The position numbers were made by a program, and so were the translations under genes. Below are positions 49,807 through 61,771 of a stretch of DNA of 64,000 nt, in pieces. Position 1 is the stretch's first letter; every line of letters starts with the position of its first letter. Below the pieces are notes generated by a model that was not told the DNA's origin, ran no database searches, and saw nothing but the letters and a program-made list of their open reading frames with translations. Location of the stretch: contig OU015534.1 in NCBI GenBank assembly GCA_907165065.1, forward strand, positions 12,159,686 to 12,223,685, read 5' to 3'. The DNA is from Caprimulgus europaeus (taxonomy: Eukaryota; Chordata; Aves; Caprimulgiformes; Caprimulgidae).

Positions 49807-52800
49807 TTTGGCTTTTACGCTGCCACAGACATGCTTGTCAACTGCAGCAGCAGCAATACTCCAACCACAGCAGCTTGTTGCAGAAAGAATGAGTTTGGGC
49901 TTATGGGAGGCTCTGCTTTTGTGTATTGTCAGGCATTAGCTCCCTGAAACAAGGCAGAGGGCTGTGGCCAGGATACCACTGCACAGGTCTGAGAGTTTAG
50001 ATCACTAGCTCAAACAAAAGAACACATTTCCAAAGCTTTTCAGAGCGGGAAGCTAATACTTTCCTGAAAGCAACAAGAAAGTTCATTATCCCAATTGGCT
50101 CTGCAATTCTGCTGGGAACTGCCAGCATCTGTCCTGTGCTGAAAACCCTCTGATGCTATGCAAGGCATTAATATAAAGGCAAACCCAGGCATTTTGGAAT
50201 CCAAAAGACAGAGAGGTTAACAAAAACCCAGAGGGTGATGAACCTGTTCCTGCTTATCTCCAAAAGCACATCTTGTGTCTGAAGGACTCCACATAAATAA
50301 AATTTTATCCTTTACAGCTTTTAGAGGTATAGAGGAACAAAGGGGCAGATTGTCTTTTCTACGCCAGATTACATTAGAGTAAGACAACCTCCCATTATGT
50401 GCGATGAACAATGTTCTCCTGCCACAGTGATGAGTATATTCCATCCTAGAGAGGCAGACAGGATGCTCACGGCTCCTAACCCATCCTTTCCCATTCATAG
50501 TGTGCACACATGCATGCATCAATCCAATTAAGAGCAGAAAATCTCAGAGCACCAGAGATGGATTTCCTAAACCTTTGGGCAAGTGGATATGGAAGGGGAG
50601 GGAATGGACGTTTAGTCAGCACAGATATGCAGGCCTATGCAGGTCATGTGGGGAGGAGGGGGAAATGGGTTTCCAAGTCCATTTCACATTGTATTATCAT
50701 GCACTGACCCACCAGCCACTCTCCTTCTATTTTTCATAAAGGTCATTTTACAAATAATCAGACTTGAGCCTTGCATTGCACTTTTAACTGCCAAAGGACT
50801 TTGCAAGGAATAAAACTGTTAAGCTTATTTAGTGGAGTTCTTTAAAGCACATTGAAATCTTTAGATGAAATGTGCTGCTAGTAGAAGGACAAAGAACTAT
50901 TATTTATTAAACTGTGATCATTATAATCATTACAGCATAGCAAAATGCTCATAGAAACACTAATGGTGTGAACACTTCACCCTAGGAGAAGACACGACAA
51001 AAATATTCATAGTATTACACAGGGAAGAGAAAACTTGGCAGAAGCCTCTTTGGCTCTGATGCCAACCAGCTCCAGTTTGAGGACACACAGTCGCAGCAGC
51101 ATGAGCCACAGTGCTGACCCAGCAGCAAATGTCTGCTGGTGCTGAGCACTGCGCAGCTCTGTCCATGCCGCTGGCTGCACTCACCCCCAGTGTGCTTACA
51201 ACTAGCCAAGGTGCATCTGCCCAAACTACAGCAGTAGCTTCAGCAAGAACAGCACCCAGGGGCAGAGGAAATTAAGTTAAAAGTGTTGAAAACCCCTAAA
51301 AAGGGAGTATACTTTCTTCATCAAAGGGTCACTGCTCTCTGTTGCACTGCTCTGCTGCAGCATTATCTTGAGGTCAGGACTGCACAGGGTGTACATAGGG
51401 AGATCATGGCCCCTCAGAGCCGCAGCCCTCCTCAGCCACGTACCAACTGCCGAGGGTAGTTACTCTGTGGCCTCTATCTCAGCCTATTATTTTTGCTTCC
51501 TCTGATGCTCCCAAGCAGACATCTGTCCGAAGCAGCAGTCTGGGTCATCTGGTCTGATTCAACTGCCCGTTTGGGTTCCTGTCATCCAGGCACCTTCCTT
51601 GCAAGTCTCCAGTCTCTGCTTGTCTGTGATCATTGCCAGGCCCTCAAGCACTGGCAGTGCCCTTCTCTGGTCAAGGGTCACCCTCATCAGCCCTGAGAGG
51701 CAGGTTTAAGGGAGCACATTGCCAGAAGTGTGCATATAGCTGCGCTGTAAACAAACATACTCCCTGTTATTTAGCCATTTTTCAGACATCCCCAGTTTTG
51801 GTTGCTGACTGTTTGACCACTGTCCTCAGCTTTTACTCTTCTGGCAATACCCTTGAGCTTCGACTGCTGTTGCTATTTTAGCTGTTTTAATATTACATCA
51901 GCAGAAAATGTCTTTTTTAAAGGCTTCAAGTCTTGTTGCTCCAGGCTCATGTCAGTCATTCAGAATTATTATTATTTACACAAGGTCCCCACTGCAGTAA
52001 GCATCATATAGCTGCAAGTAGCCATTTCAGTGAGCTCTCTCTGTGTCTGAGCCTAAGCTATCGCCACGTCCCCAAGTGTGAAACCCTATGGAAGCCAGAG
52101 AACTGCTGCTAGGGACAGAGCCACAATCCTAATTGTGAAACTTGGCAAATAAAACTTCAGATTCCAAGCAAGTTTCCCTGCTGCCAAATGAAATGCTAGA
52201 CTGGCCTTTCAAAAAGCAGATCAAGAGAGCACAGATTTTTGCAGTAATACCTTTTCTATTTACTGCAGTCTCATTTACTAGTTTGTGATTTGGAGAAGAG
52301 GAGACAATTCAGTTTTAAATCGTCTTTCTGTAAAAGCAGCTGTGCAGCTGCTTCTCTACAGTACGTGTAGCATTTTGGGCCAGGGAACTCACTGCACTTG
52401 CCCCACTGGACTGTGCCTCAAAGGCCTGAAGAGCAGCACTTAAGCGAAAACTGGGCAGCAGATTTCTCATTTGATGGGAATTATGCAGCCAGTGCCCCAT
52501 AAGTACTATTCTAATAGCATCTGCATTGCTAACTGCTGTAAGCAGCACTGGGGAACACACCCAGTGTACTCCACAGCGTATTAATAAGGATATTCTTATA
52601 CACAGTCTTCCTGCCTATCTGCTTCATTGAAGTAGGAAAAAAAATAATGTCACATGTAGAGAAAGAGAAGGGCAGAAAAAACATTTCTTACAGGGTAAGA
52701 GTCAAATAACAGTGCCTCTGTTGAGGGGAGCACCACACAGGCCACCACCTTCACAGGCATTTAATAGGAAGAGACTTGTGGCTGAAAATGCTCCTCTTTG

Positions 52801-55800
52801 TGCAGATGTTTCTGAAGCTGTAGGCAAATGAAGAGTGAAATGCATTCATAAAAAGCGAATAGCACAGGTGAATCAGTGCAATTATACTGTACTCCCAGTG
52901 AGCATGATGAAATGACACTACCTTCCCCCTTCCCCCCCACATATGAGGTCCAATCTGCCTTCTACTCTTAAATCAATTTTTTGTATGTCTTGAATCAACT
53001 TCTTGGATTTTTGCTGCTAAATTAGACAGTAAGCTCTCCGGATTAGAGTAATCACATCTTCGATACATCTTCTATTTCCTTCCCTTCTCCCTGCAGTACT
53101 AAGTCCCAAATCTAATCATTGTTACAAGGTACTGCAGTACATGTAACCATGGACCACAATGAGAGTTTCTTTACCCAGACCAGCACTGGCAAGTATGTTT
53201 GTGCTGAAAGGGCAGGATAGGAATATGCCACTGTGCCTCCATCAAAGACCTTTATATGCCCCAGATAGCTACCTCACCTTGGCATGATCCACACTCTTGC
53301 TTTCACTCTACTCCTGCTCCTCTGATAGTCTGGATGCTTTCTGCAACCTTCCATGCATGGAAAGCTGAAGAGCAGCAGTGGAAGGCAGTCCGCTCCCAGT
53401 GCTGGCCCCCATCCCCATCCCAGCTCTACAGCAGCAGAACGATAGACCTGTCAGTCCAGAAGCAGAAGTCTTATGAAGGTTGCCTTCCAGCACACTTAGT
53501 GAGATGAAAATAATAGCTTCAAGGAAAATGCATCCATTTTCCTTTACAAATCCCTGGTGTGGAAATGTTTTAACTTTTAATGAAGTCCATCTGTGCAGAA
53601 GTGCTGGCTCTGAAGGATTCATAGAGACAAGACACTGGCATAGCCTGCTCCTTCCTCCTCCTGTTCTTTCATTGATATAGGAAGCCCTGAGCAGTGCCTG
53701 GATACTCCTTCTCAGCACCCACTATCTTCCTTTGTTAGCATGAAAAGTATGATAAAGATGCTAATGTGCTTTCTAACACAGCACACTCACAAAGGATTAC
53801 CTGGGAGGCTAGGAAAGGGGAGGACATGATCAAAAACATAAACCCCAAGAGTCAAGAGACAAACAAACATTTGAACTCTTTAAAAAACAATAGGCTGTAA
53901 ATTAGAGCAGACACAAGCAGTCTTGAGAGCTACACAGGGTGGAAATTAGTACTTGCTGCTCAGTACTCAGCCATGCTTTCTGAGAAAGTGGCCAACTTCA
54001 TTTGCTATCAGAAACTGTAAGTACAAATACCATCTAGGACCTAGTATACACAGTGAATTTAATCTGATAATAATTTATGGGGTATCCTGTCTTAAATATA
54101 CAGCAAGGCTTTATCAGGATCACACAGGTTGGAGACTTACATTGTAAAGATTATGTGCAATAAAAAAGCTTGTTCCAAAAATGTATGTGTAAGAAAATAA
54201 CAGCTAAAAGCAAAGCATATGTCTAAGAACATGCATTCTTTGGTGAATGTCAAGATCCTTTCACATGTGCAGACTATCCACAGCCCATGCCTAGCCCCAA
54301 CAGGACAGACTAACCTTGCTGAGCTGCAAGCCAAGTATAAAATTCAGTATATTCCACGGTCCTACAGGATTCACTTGCTAAATAAAGAGCGTTCATTAGA
54401 AAGAGGAGGTTTTTCTACCTCTTGAGGCTCCTATGCCTTTTTTCAGCCACGCCTCTATAGAAAACAGAACATTGAGAGTCTGAGCATGTCACAGGAAGCA
54501 AAAGCATCCCAAATACTGCAGCAAAACAGCTGGGTATCCACAGAAATCTGTGCAACAACAGCCAAGCTGGTAACTAGGATCCTTTCCCTTAGAGTGCAAA
54601 GTGACAATCTAGGATAAGTTTTAGTACAGCTTGCCTGAAAAATGAACTTGCAAGAATACAGGGAGTTTAAAATCATCCATAATTACACTGTGAGAGTGAA
54701 AGGAGTGATTCCACTGCATAGATATAGCTTCATCTTCTGAATATGCTTAATTGGATACTTCAGTCTTCCAAAGACTCTTATAATCCAAATTATGCTGCAA
54801 AATAAAAAAGCAGTTCCCCAGAATAAGCAAAGAAAACAATGCCAGAAGCCACCTCTATAAGTAAACATACAGCATGTGAAGACTTAATCATTCTCATGCC
54901 CTCTTTCCATACTAACCAATGCATATACAGCTTTAAGATTGTATTTTCTTTCTTCAAAACAGAGGAAGGAAGAAATGAAGATGATTTTATTATTAGACAG
55001 TTGATTTACTATGTGTAAATAAAATCTGGTTCTAACTTCCCAACACACAATGGGTTGCACCAGCACAAGAATCTTCTTTCTTTTCTTGGGAAAATCTGTA
55101 ACTACATTTCCCAAGGGTTCCTGACCAGTGGCTCTGGTTATACAGATTTTCACATGAAGCAGCACGTTTTTTTCTTGCTGAAATTAACAGAAAGTGTACA
55201 TGGAATTTAGCCCTTCCTTCTCTCCAAGCTAACTCAAACACCTTTAATGCAGAGAAAGAAAACTGTCAGGAGACTGTCCTAATGTAAAACCTAGTTATTC
55301 TGGTATGTTGAAAATAGTTTTAAATTGGCAAAATAGCATAACTATTAGAAAAATCACTTTACATGAATTGCCGCTAATTTCCAGCAGGTTCCCAGTGTGA
55401 GCCATTAATACCTCGAGGCTCAATCATTGATGCATATAAGATGGATTAGGAAAACTCCAAAAAGCTGTTCAGTTTTTAAAGATACACATGCCAAAGCAGA
55501 GGCCTAAGTATCAGCTCACCTATAGTTGAGCACCTCTTGCTTATCAGAGCATGACCAGTTTTATGCCACTCCACCAAAGGTTAGTTTACGCTAAGAGGAT
55601 TAAGCACCCAAATAAAATAACTGTGACACAAAATTAAGGAGTTTGTGGGAGAAAGGAATTCCAATTCTGCCCATATTTCAGCATTTTACATAACATCATA
55701 TAAACAGCAAAAACAGATTTCCAGGAACGTGAGTCAAACCCAATGTGGATGAAAGCTCGTGCAGTTTTTTGAGCAAGAGGCCGTATCACATAAACCACAA

Positions 55801-55904
55801 AGTGTCATCAGGGCACCGAGACAGGGAACACACTCCTTCACTGAGAGCCGTGGAACATTTTGGGCAGGAGGAGAGTGACCCCCTCGGGTGGAAGCTGCTC
55901 TTAC

Positions 55905-56015
55905 CTCGAACGTAAAGGTTTGCTGGGGCAGAGTAGCGGGTTCCTGCGCTGTTGGTTGCAACACATTCATATTTGCCTTGGTCTGACTCCTCGCTGTTTT
56001 CTATTTGCAGAGCTC
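55905..56015 (-). CDS. PTPRF: PTPRF exon: C-terminal half of Ig2
   Basis: The exon is 111 nt, symmetric phase 1-1, and encodes (G)[36 protein letters not shown]. It holds the second cysteine of the Ig2 disulfide in the canonical [11 protein letters not shown] motif. Acceptor TGTGTACAG, donor GTAAGAG. Ig1 and Ig2 bind heparan sulfate and synaptic ligands in this family. The first half of Ig2, with the matching cysteine, is not found upstream within the remaining 8 kb of the window, so the intron before this exon is longer than that. Confidence 0.94.
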
Positions 56016-57165
56016 CTGTACACAAATAAGATGACACAAACAGTTCAGGTTATGGCAAATCTGGTAACTGAACAGCCAACCTCAGAAAAGGAAGGCCATG
56101 CCCCACGCTTTTAAAGTATCTTCCTGGATAAACATATTGTGATGTTGTTCCCTGGACCCACAGGGCACCAGCATGCAGCCAAAAGATACCCAGTCTGCTG
56201 TTAGAAGCTTGTGAAATTGGTTATTTTTTTAATGTACAAGGAACCAGTTACTGATGTATTTCCAACCACCCCAACCACTTATATTCATTGCTTCAATAAA
56301 GGAAAAAAACACACACACATATTAATTACAGCTTCATATAGGATTCCTGTGTAATAAAAAGGACCTTTAATAAGCCTTTAATCAAAACAGCCAAGCACAA
56401 AGCACACTAACTGTAGCTGTTTGCTGCTTATCTGATGCACACAAAGCCTAGCAAATGCTCAACAAATTGCGACCTTCCTGCAGAAGCTGGCAGTCTCATT
56501 TCTCCCACCTCCCCATCCCTCATTCCAACAGACATCCTCTTTAGAGAAAACACTTCGCCTTGCGTCAGCTTTCTCCATGTCAGTGATCTCCTTGTCCTTT
56601 CAGATTTCATTATACATGATATAGAAAGATTAGAAACTCAGCCTGAGACCTCACAGATACACACCAATGCAATACGCCCATTTTGCCCCACAGCGCTCAC
56701 GCGAAAGCCACCCTCCCTTTGTCCCAGCAGTGCCTCCTCTTCCAGCTTTGGGTCAGGAATAGTTGCTTAGCCCAGACTGCGTGTTCCCTGGGACATGATC
56801 TGATCCCATCCCCGAAGTGCCAGATGCATGAGGGGCACATCTAAATAACTGCAATAATCACCAGAGCATGCAGAGTAGCAATTTACACGGGGAATCCGTG
56901 GAGTGCCTATGATCTGGAAGAGAGTGCTGGTCTGAGGTGGTTTTCTCTCATCTGCTCAGTCTATTCCATTGATGTCCAGCACCACTCGGCCTGGGAGGTT
57001 TGTCTCTCATCCAACTTCTTGGCTAGCAGAGCTGATTACAAAACCCGTCACATCTAAACCCCCCTAACTGGGCCCCATATGCAGACTAAAAGATGGAGAT
57101 GCAGAGAAAGAAAGAAGCAGGATGTATATGACAGCAAGCTGGCACTGCAAGAGCGAACGGCCGTT

Positions 57166-57199
57166 GGCCAGACACTGAAGCACGGCCAGACACTGAAGC
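57166..57199. repeat. Short direct duplication, 18-bp period
   Basis: The 16-mer ggccagacactgaagc occurs at 57166-57181 and 57184-57199 without a mismatch. Confidence 0.9.
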
Positions 57200-57914
57200 G
57201 GCTGGTGCTCAGCCTGCTTCCCCCAGGCAATGTGCGAATAATTTTTAAAGTGCCTCCAAGTGCTCAGATTCTGCTGGTTAGGATTGCCTATAAGAGGAGA
57301 ACTTTGCTCACAAACCATATACTGAACTAAAAGAAAACATTAACCCCTTTGCTTGTAAGGATTTGAACTCATTTCTGCCTGCCACGGTTCAAAACGACCA
57401 CTGAGAGCGGCACTGAGAATAGCTGGTGAAATTGCCTTCTCCCTTCTTGCTGGTTCAAGCTGCAGAGGTCAAACTCAGTTTTTCATATCATCAGAACAGA
57501 AGAAAAACTAATGTGAATCAACCACTGCCACCTACATTATTTAGAAGGATAAATTGAGACTGTAGCATAAGTCTATATGTCATGGGGAAAAATGAACTTC
57601 CCTGGGTTCTGCCATATAATAAAAATGATGTACAGAGCCCTCCCTATTGTTGCATTAGTGCTGGAAATGAGGCTTCAGCTAGACAGAGAAAGCTTGTTTG
57701 CAAAAGTCTTTCCACCTACTAACAAAAGGACCTGCTAGCTTTCCCGAGCCACGGCGCTCTCTGGACACCCACGGGCCAAAGCCTATAGAACACGGCTGCT
57801 TAATTCGGGGAGAACATTGAATTTCTACATGCTATTTGGGAAAAACATCTTCAAGCAGACAGCAGCATGACAGGCAGTGGAGCAGGAGGAAGCTTCCCAG
57901 CATTGACAAGAAAC

Positions 57915-58185
57915 AGAGAATCTAGAAATGGAAAAGACCTATTAGCTTATCTTGAGCATCCCTGGGGGCCAGGGCAGGATTGCTCCCTGTTGTAAGCGTA
58001 CTTGTGTTCTGTCCAATCCCATTTTGAGTGTGCCAAGTGATAGGTCTTTCACCACTGCCTCAAGGAATTGATGCCACAGCCTAGTTATGCTCTCTTGTCA
58101 GGAAGATTTTCTGAAACTCCCCGTATATTATCCCCTTCTTAATTTCTGCTCATTACTCTGGGCACGCATGTGCTGCAGAGTTCAT
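57915..58185 (-). repeat. Old CR1-like LINE relic, minus orientation
   Basis: The stretch reads 'tagaaatggaaaagacctat' 'tagcttatcttgagcatccc', then 'gggcaggattgctccctgtt', 'ttctgtccaatcccattttg', 'caagtgataggtctttcacc' and 'taatttctgctcattactct'. This follows the reverse complement of an older CR1 group known from turtles, crocodiles and birds (AGAAATGGAAAAGACCTATTAGATCAT..., GTGCAGGATTGTTCCC..., ...TTTAATTTCATCCCATTACT). It is much more diverged than the copy at 48975, and therefore older. Confidence 0.65.
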
Positions 58186-61100
58186 TCTGAGCGCCCGCAT
58201 CAGGCTTGCCTGGGAAAAGCTGTTTGCTGTAAAACATACCCAAACTTAAAAACCAAAAAACAAAACTAAAAAGAGTGGATGTCCTCACCCTGAGGAAGAG
58301 TCTATCTCTCATTTACCCTGTAGCCTTCATCAGCTAGCTGGGCTGAAAGCAGAGCCAGCTTCAGGTGACAGGCAGTGGTGTCTGCCTAGGAAAAAGAAAG
58401 ATCCCTAGATAATTCTGCAATGAACTCATACCTTTTGATATGCCCCTTTTAGCCGTTTCATACATATCACTAGTATTTATACCCTTTATACTTGCAATCA
58501 CCATGACTCTTACATGTTGGTTAGTCAAAGTATTTTTTATCTCTAGGGACCTCAACATCAATGCTGGAGGGAGAAGAGGAAATCATAAGAAGATGAAGAA
58601 AATGAAGGCAGAGGGGAGGTGCAGATTACATTCTATTATTGCCTGTCAGTTCTACAGCCAGCACAGAATGATTTCTAGAATCATATTACAAACATGTAAA
58701 GTGTGTCAGCAACAGCCTACAAACTGTTCAGGGACACTGGGCGAGGGATTCTGGCTTTGTCTGGGTTGGTATGACCATTCCAACTATGGCATGTCAGGCG
58801 CAAGAGAGAACCCAGAAAGCAGAAGGAAATTAACGTAAACCTCTCAACTGAACCAGAAAGAAATTAGGTACTGCAGTAAGTTATCATTAGACAAACATAG
58901 AGATCGTGCAGTACAGCTGATAGCTAGCAGAAAGTGGAAGGATCAAGGTAAATTGATGGCAGTCAGTGGGACTATAGGGGTTTTCTTGAAGGACACCTAC
59001 AACTATGTGATGGATACAGGAAAGTGTAAGGTATCTCAGGGTACAGAGATTTATGAATAATGTTAAGAAGCTCAGATATTGCTCAGAAAGCTGGAAACAT
59101 AAATGCATCTGAGCCTTGGGAAAAACTCCCTACCTGTAAAATGCTCCAGGTCCCAGTCCAGTCCGAGAGAAAGGCAATAGCTTCATCTCTCAGAGGGTTC
59201 GAGTCTAGGCTTGAACCTAGTCCACTGGACAGGACACAGGGAGCTACAGGAAAGGAAGAACTGAGTCCCAAGTAGCTCCTTTCCCTGAAGTTCACGGAAG
59301 CTGCATCCAAACACCTTCAAAAGCACAGTGAATTCTTTGCTTTGACAAGTGCAAAGGACCTGACTTCTATTCCTAGCCTTGTCAACATCTCATCTTAGAA
59401 TCTTCTGCGCCTCTGCAAATCAGGGCTAGGAAGGCTGATTTACTTTTATTCATTACTTTGGGATTGACGTTGCATAAGTTACTGAGCAAAGTCTTGTTCA
59501 CACAGGATATTACTGCAGCCTTCTCATACGGACTCCTCAAATGCTCCAGTGCCAGCTGCCTTGTTTTCATTTGCATGGCTGAGTCCTGATGTGCAATCAG
59601 CATGGCTTCAGTGCATGCATGAGGACCATCTACCACTGGGACATGCATGTATGTACAGAGAGGAGCAGTGAACAGCCTGATTGGGAGCTCATGGGGCTCT
59701 GCAGTTGTACATGTGCATCAGAGTGAAATCTGCTGAGCAGCACTCAACCTCCACTGCCTCCTAAGCACCCTGAACCACAGCGGGGCTCCAGCAGAAGAGG
59801 GGCAGCCATTCCTGACCACGCTGCGATGTCATGTTGATCTGTTTGTAGCTCAGATCTGTTCCTGATAACATATCTCAGCTTACCAGAGAGCTGACAGCTC
59901 CTGAGAAAAACCCCTGGCTGCTTTCCAGTGCCAAGGAGAATGGTGACAAGACAGAGCTTTCTGGGGCTGAGGGCAGGAGACAGCCCTGCTGACTGACAAG
60001 CATCCCTTAGAGGTTCTTTACTCTGTGCTGGTATCTCCTTGCCAGTCCTTTCCCTCCTCTCCCAGCTTTTTCTTTTGCTCTTTAAACTCGGGCACAGATA
60101 GCAGCCCTGTTAGCAGCTCTCCAAGATACTTATCTATTCAAATACACTTGTGCTCAGGCAGAATCATTAGTTGCAGTGACAGTGGTTAAAAGAAGCATTT
60201 AAAAAGTGCACTGCACAGAGCATGGGGAAGGCAGATCCTGATAAGGGCTGCTTCTTGGTAGTGCTGGGTACTGTTGTGCCATGGAGGGCTTGTCACTCTC
60301 TCCTCTAGGTGACAAACCAAATGTAAAAAGCTCTCAGCTGCCATAGAAATTGATCTCTCTGAAATCCTGCTCCATAGCTCATCCAGTGCTTGTGCTCTCT
60401 TTTCCCAGAAGCACTGCATGGAGCTAAACACAGCAGCTCTTGGGGTGACACTATTATGTATCAGTTTAGGTTGGAGCTCCATCCTCAGCAGTGGGAGCAG
60501 CTCCATTTCTCTAGCAGGGCATCCACAGCCTCAGCTCCCCTTGCTCAGAGGTGGGGACTGACCTTTTGCCCTGGTTATGAAATTAGACACGGAATGAAAT
60601 GCTCCCATAATTACCTGAGAGTTAGAGGAACTGGGCTGCAGTCACAGCACTCACCTAAGGAAAGGACCTACAATGCAGATGCTAATGAACCCAGTTACCT
60701 GACCAGGGCCCTTCCTCTCAGGGAACAGGTATATTTTGCCCACTCTGCACACTAGAAGACGTGGCTGCCCCGTATCCTTCCCTTGTTTCCTCCTGCCTTC
60801 CACCAGCTTCCTCCACAGAAACACAGCCTGACTTTTCCTGAAGCAGTATTCTCAATCACCCCTTCAGCCAGTGCTCAGATCTGGGTCCCAATCCCCCTTC
60901 TGTTAGGAATTCGCTCCCAGAGAAGGAGATTCCTCCTAATAAAATCCAAGGAGCTGTGGATCAGGGACAGGGGTAAGCTCAGACCAAACAAGGACCCATA
61001 AATGTGAATATGGCAGAGAAAGAGGTGCTGTGAAGCCCTGACAATGAGGGAGTTGGACTTCTGACATCCTGGCTGCTGCCCGAGATAACAAACACTTGCT

Positions 61101-61758
61101 GTGGGAGCTGTGAAAAACTGAAAGACACCAAACCCACGCAAGAGTCACTAATAATGAAAATAAACATTTCCCATATTCACTGTTTTTTGTAATTTATAAC
61201 ACCAGCATCTCCCAGCTGTTACAGAGGGTAGCACCTAGCCTCTACCAGCCATCGGCACTGCCAATTACGCAAAACAAGATAATTACAAATATATTTTTCA
61301 TTTTTAGTGTTCATTATGGTCATTACACCTGAGAGGCCGGCAGTTGGCATGCAAGGGGCCTGTTCTGAATGGCAGCACTGCTGAGAAATCACTCTCCTGT
61401 GCACCACGGGCAGCTGCTGATAGCACCCGACTGCTGCCACTGAGCTGGACTCAGGCAGAGGGAGGAGAGGCCCAACGTACTCAGCAGCACGAGGTCTCCT
61501 CTTAGACAGTGGAGTTCCAGGATGCTCTGATCTCTGCAGGAAGTCTCAAGGGACTCTGTGTCAGAAGCAAAACTACATCACTGTCAAATGCACAGTAATG
61601 CCTCTGCGTGCTTCTAAAGGGACATGAGTCAATCTGAACCCCGACAGTAAGAAACATGGCATTACAAGCATTTCCAGGCACTACCCCACCCAATCTCCCC
61701 CGACACTGTCTGCTCCTGCAAGCCTATCTTCTAATTTTTAAATTGTTTTCCTTTTCCC

Positions 61759-61771
61759 TTTTTTTTTTTTT
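61759..61771. repeat. T13 homopolymer
   Basis: Thirteen consecutive T on the plus strand following cttttccc. I could not identify a SINE or retrocopy attached to it. Confidence 0.95.

Larger units (their letters stand above)
38992..55904 (-). other. PTPRF: PTPRF intron between Ig2 and Ig3, 16,913 nt
   Basis: The largest complete intron here, GT-AG. It contains a CR1 copy at 48975-49806, a C15 run at 42913, a CA-rich zone at about 46460-46630 and AT-rich stretches near 44000-44500 and 48240-48370. In the paralogs the four-residue meB microexon (ELRE) lies at this junction; I looked by eye for a 12-nt phase-1 exon of that coding sense with AG and GT flanks and did not find one. Confidence 0.85.
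2000..56015 (-). other. PTPRF: PTPRF (LAR) gene, partial: 14 ectodomain exons
   Basis: This is the span of the receptor protein tyrosine phosphatase LAR visible here. LAR is a type I membrane protein of the type IIa family; its Ig and FN3 ectodomain binds heparan/chondroitin sulfate proteoglycans and synaptic adhesion partners, and two cytoplasmic phosphatase domains signal in axon growth, synapse formation and epithelial junctions (family knowledge). All 13 complete introns are GT-AG, and the 14 exons join into one open frame of 3122 nt. Assignment to PTPRF rather than PTPRS or PTPRD rests on segments I recall as LAR-like: PGKPTMMISTTAMNTAL in FN3-6, [20 protein letters not shown] and NRGSSAGGLQHLVSIRTAP in FN3-8, and AAQVDVLPETFTLGD near the membrane. 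The start codon, Ig1, the transmembrane segment and the catalytic domains are outside the window. Confidence 0.95.

Noticed and set aside
2000-56015. Assignment to PTPRS or PTPRD instead of PTPRF
   Set aside because: FN3-6 (TMMISTTAMNTAL), FN3-8 ([27 protein letters not shown]) and the membrane-proximal segment fit LAR as remembered. The paralogs differ clearly at these places.
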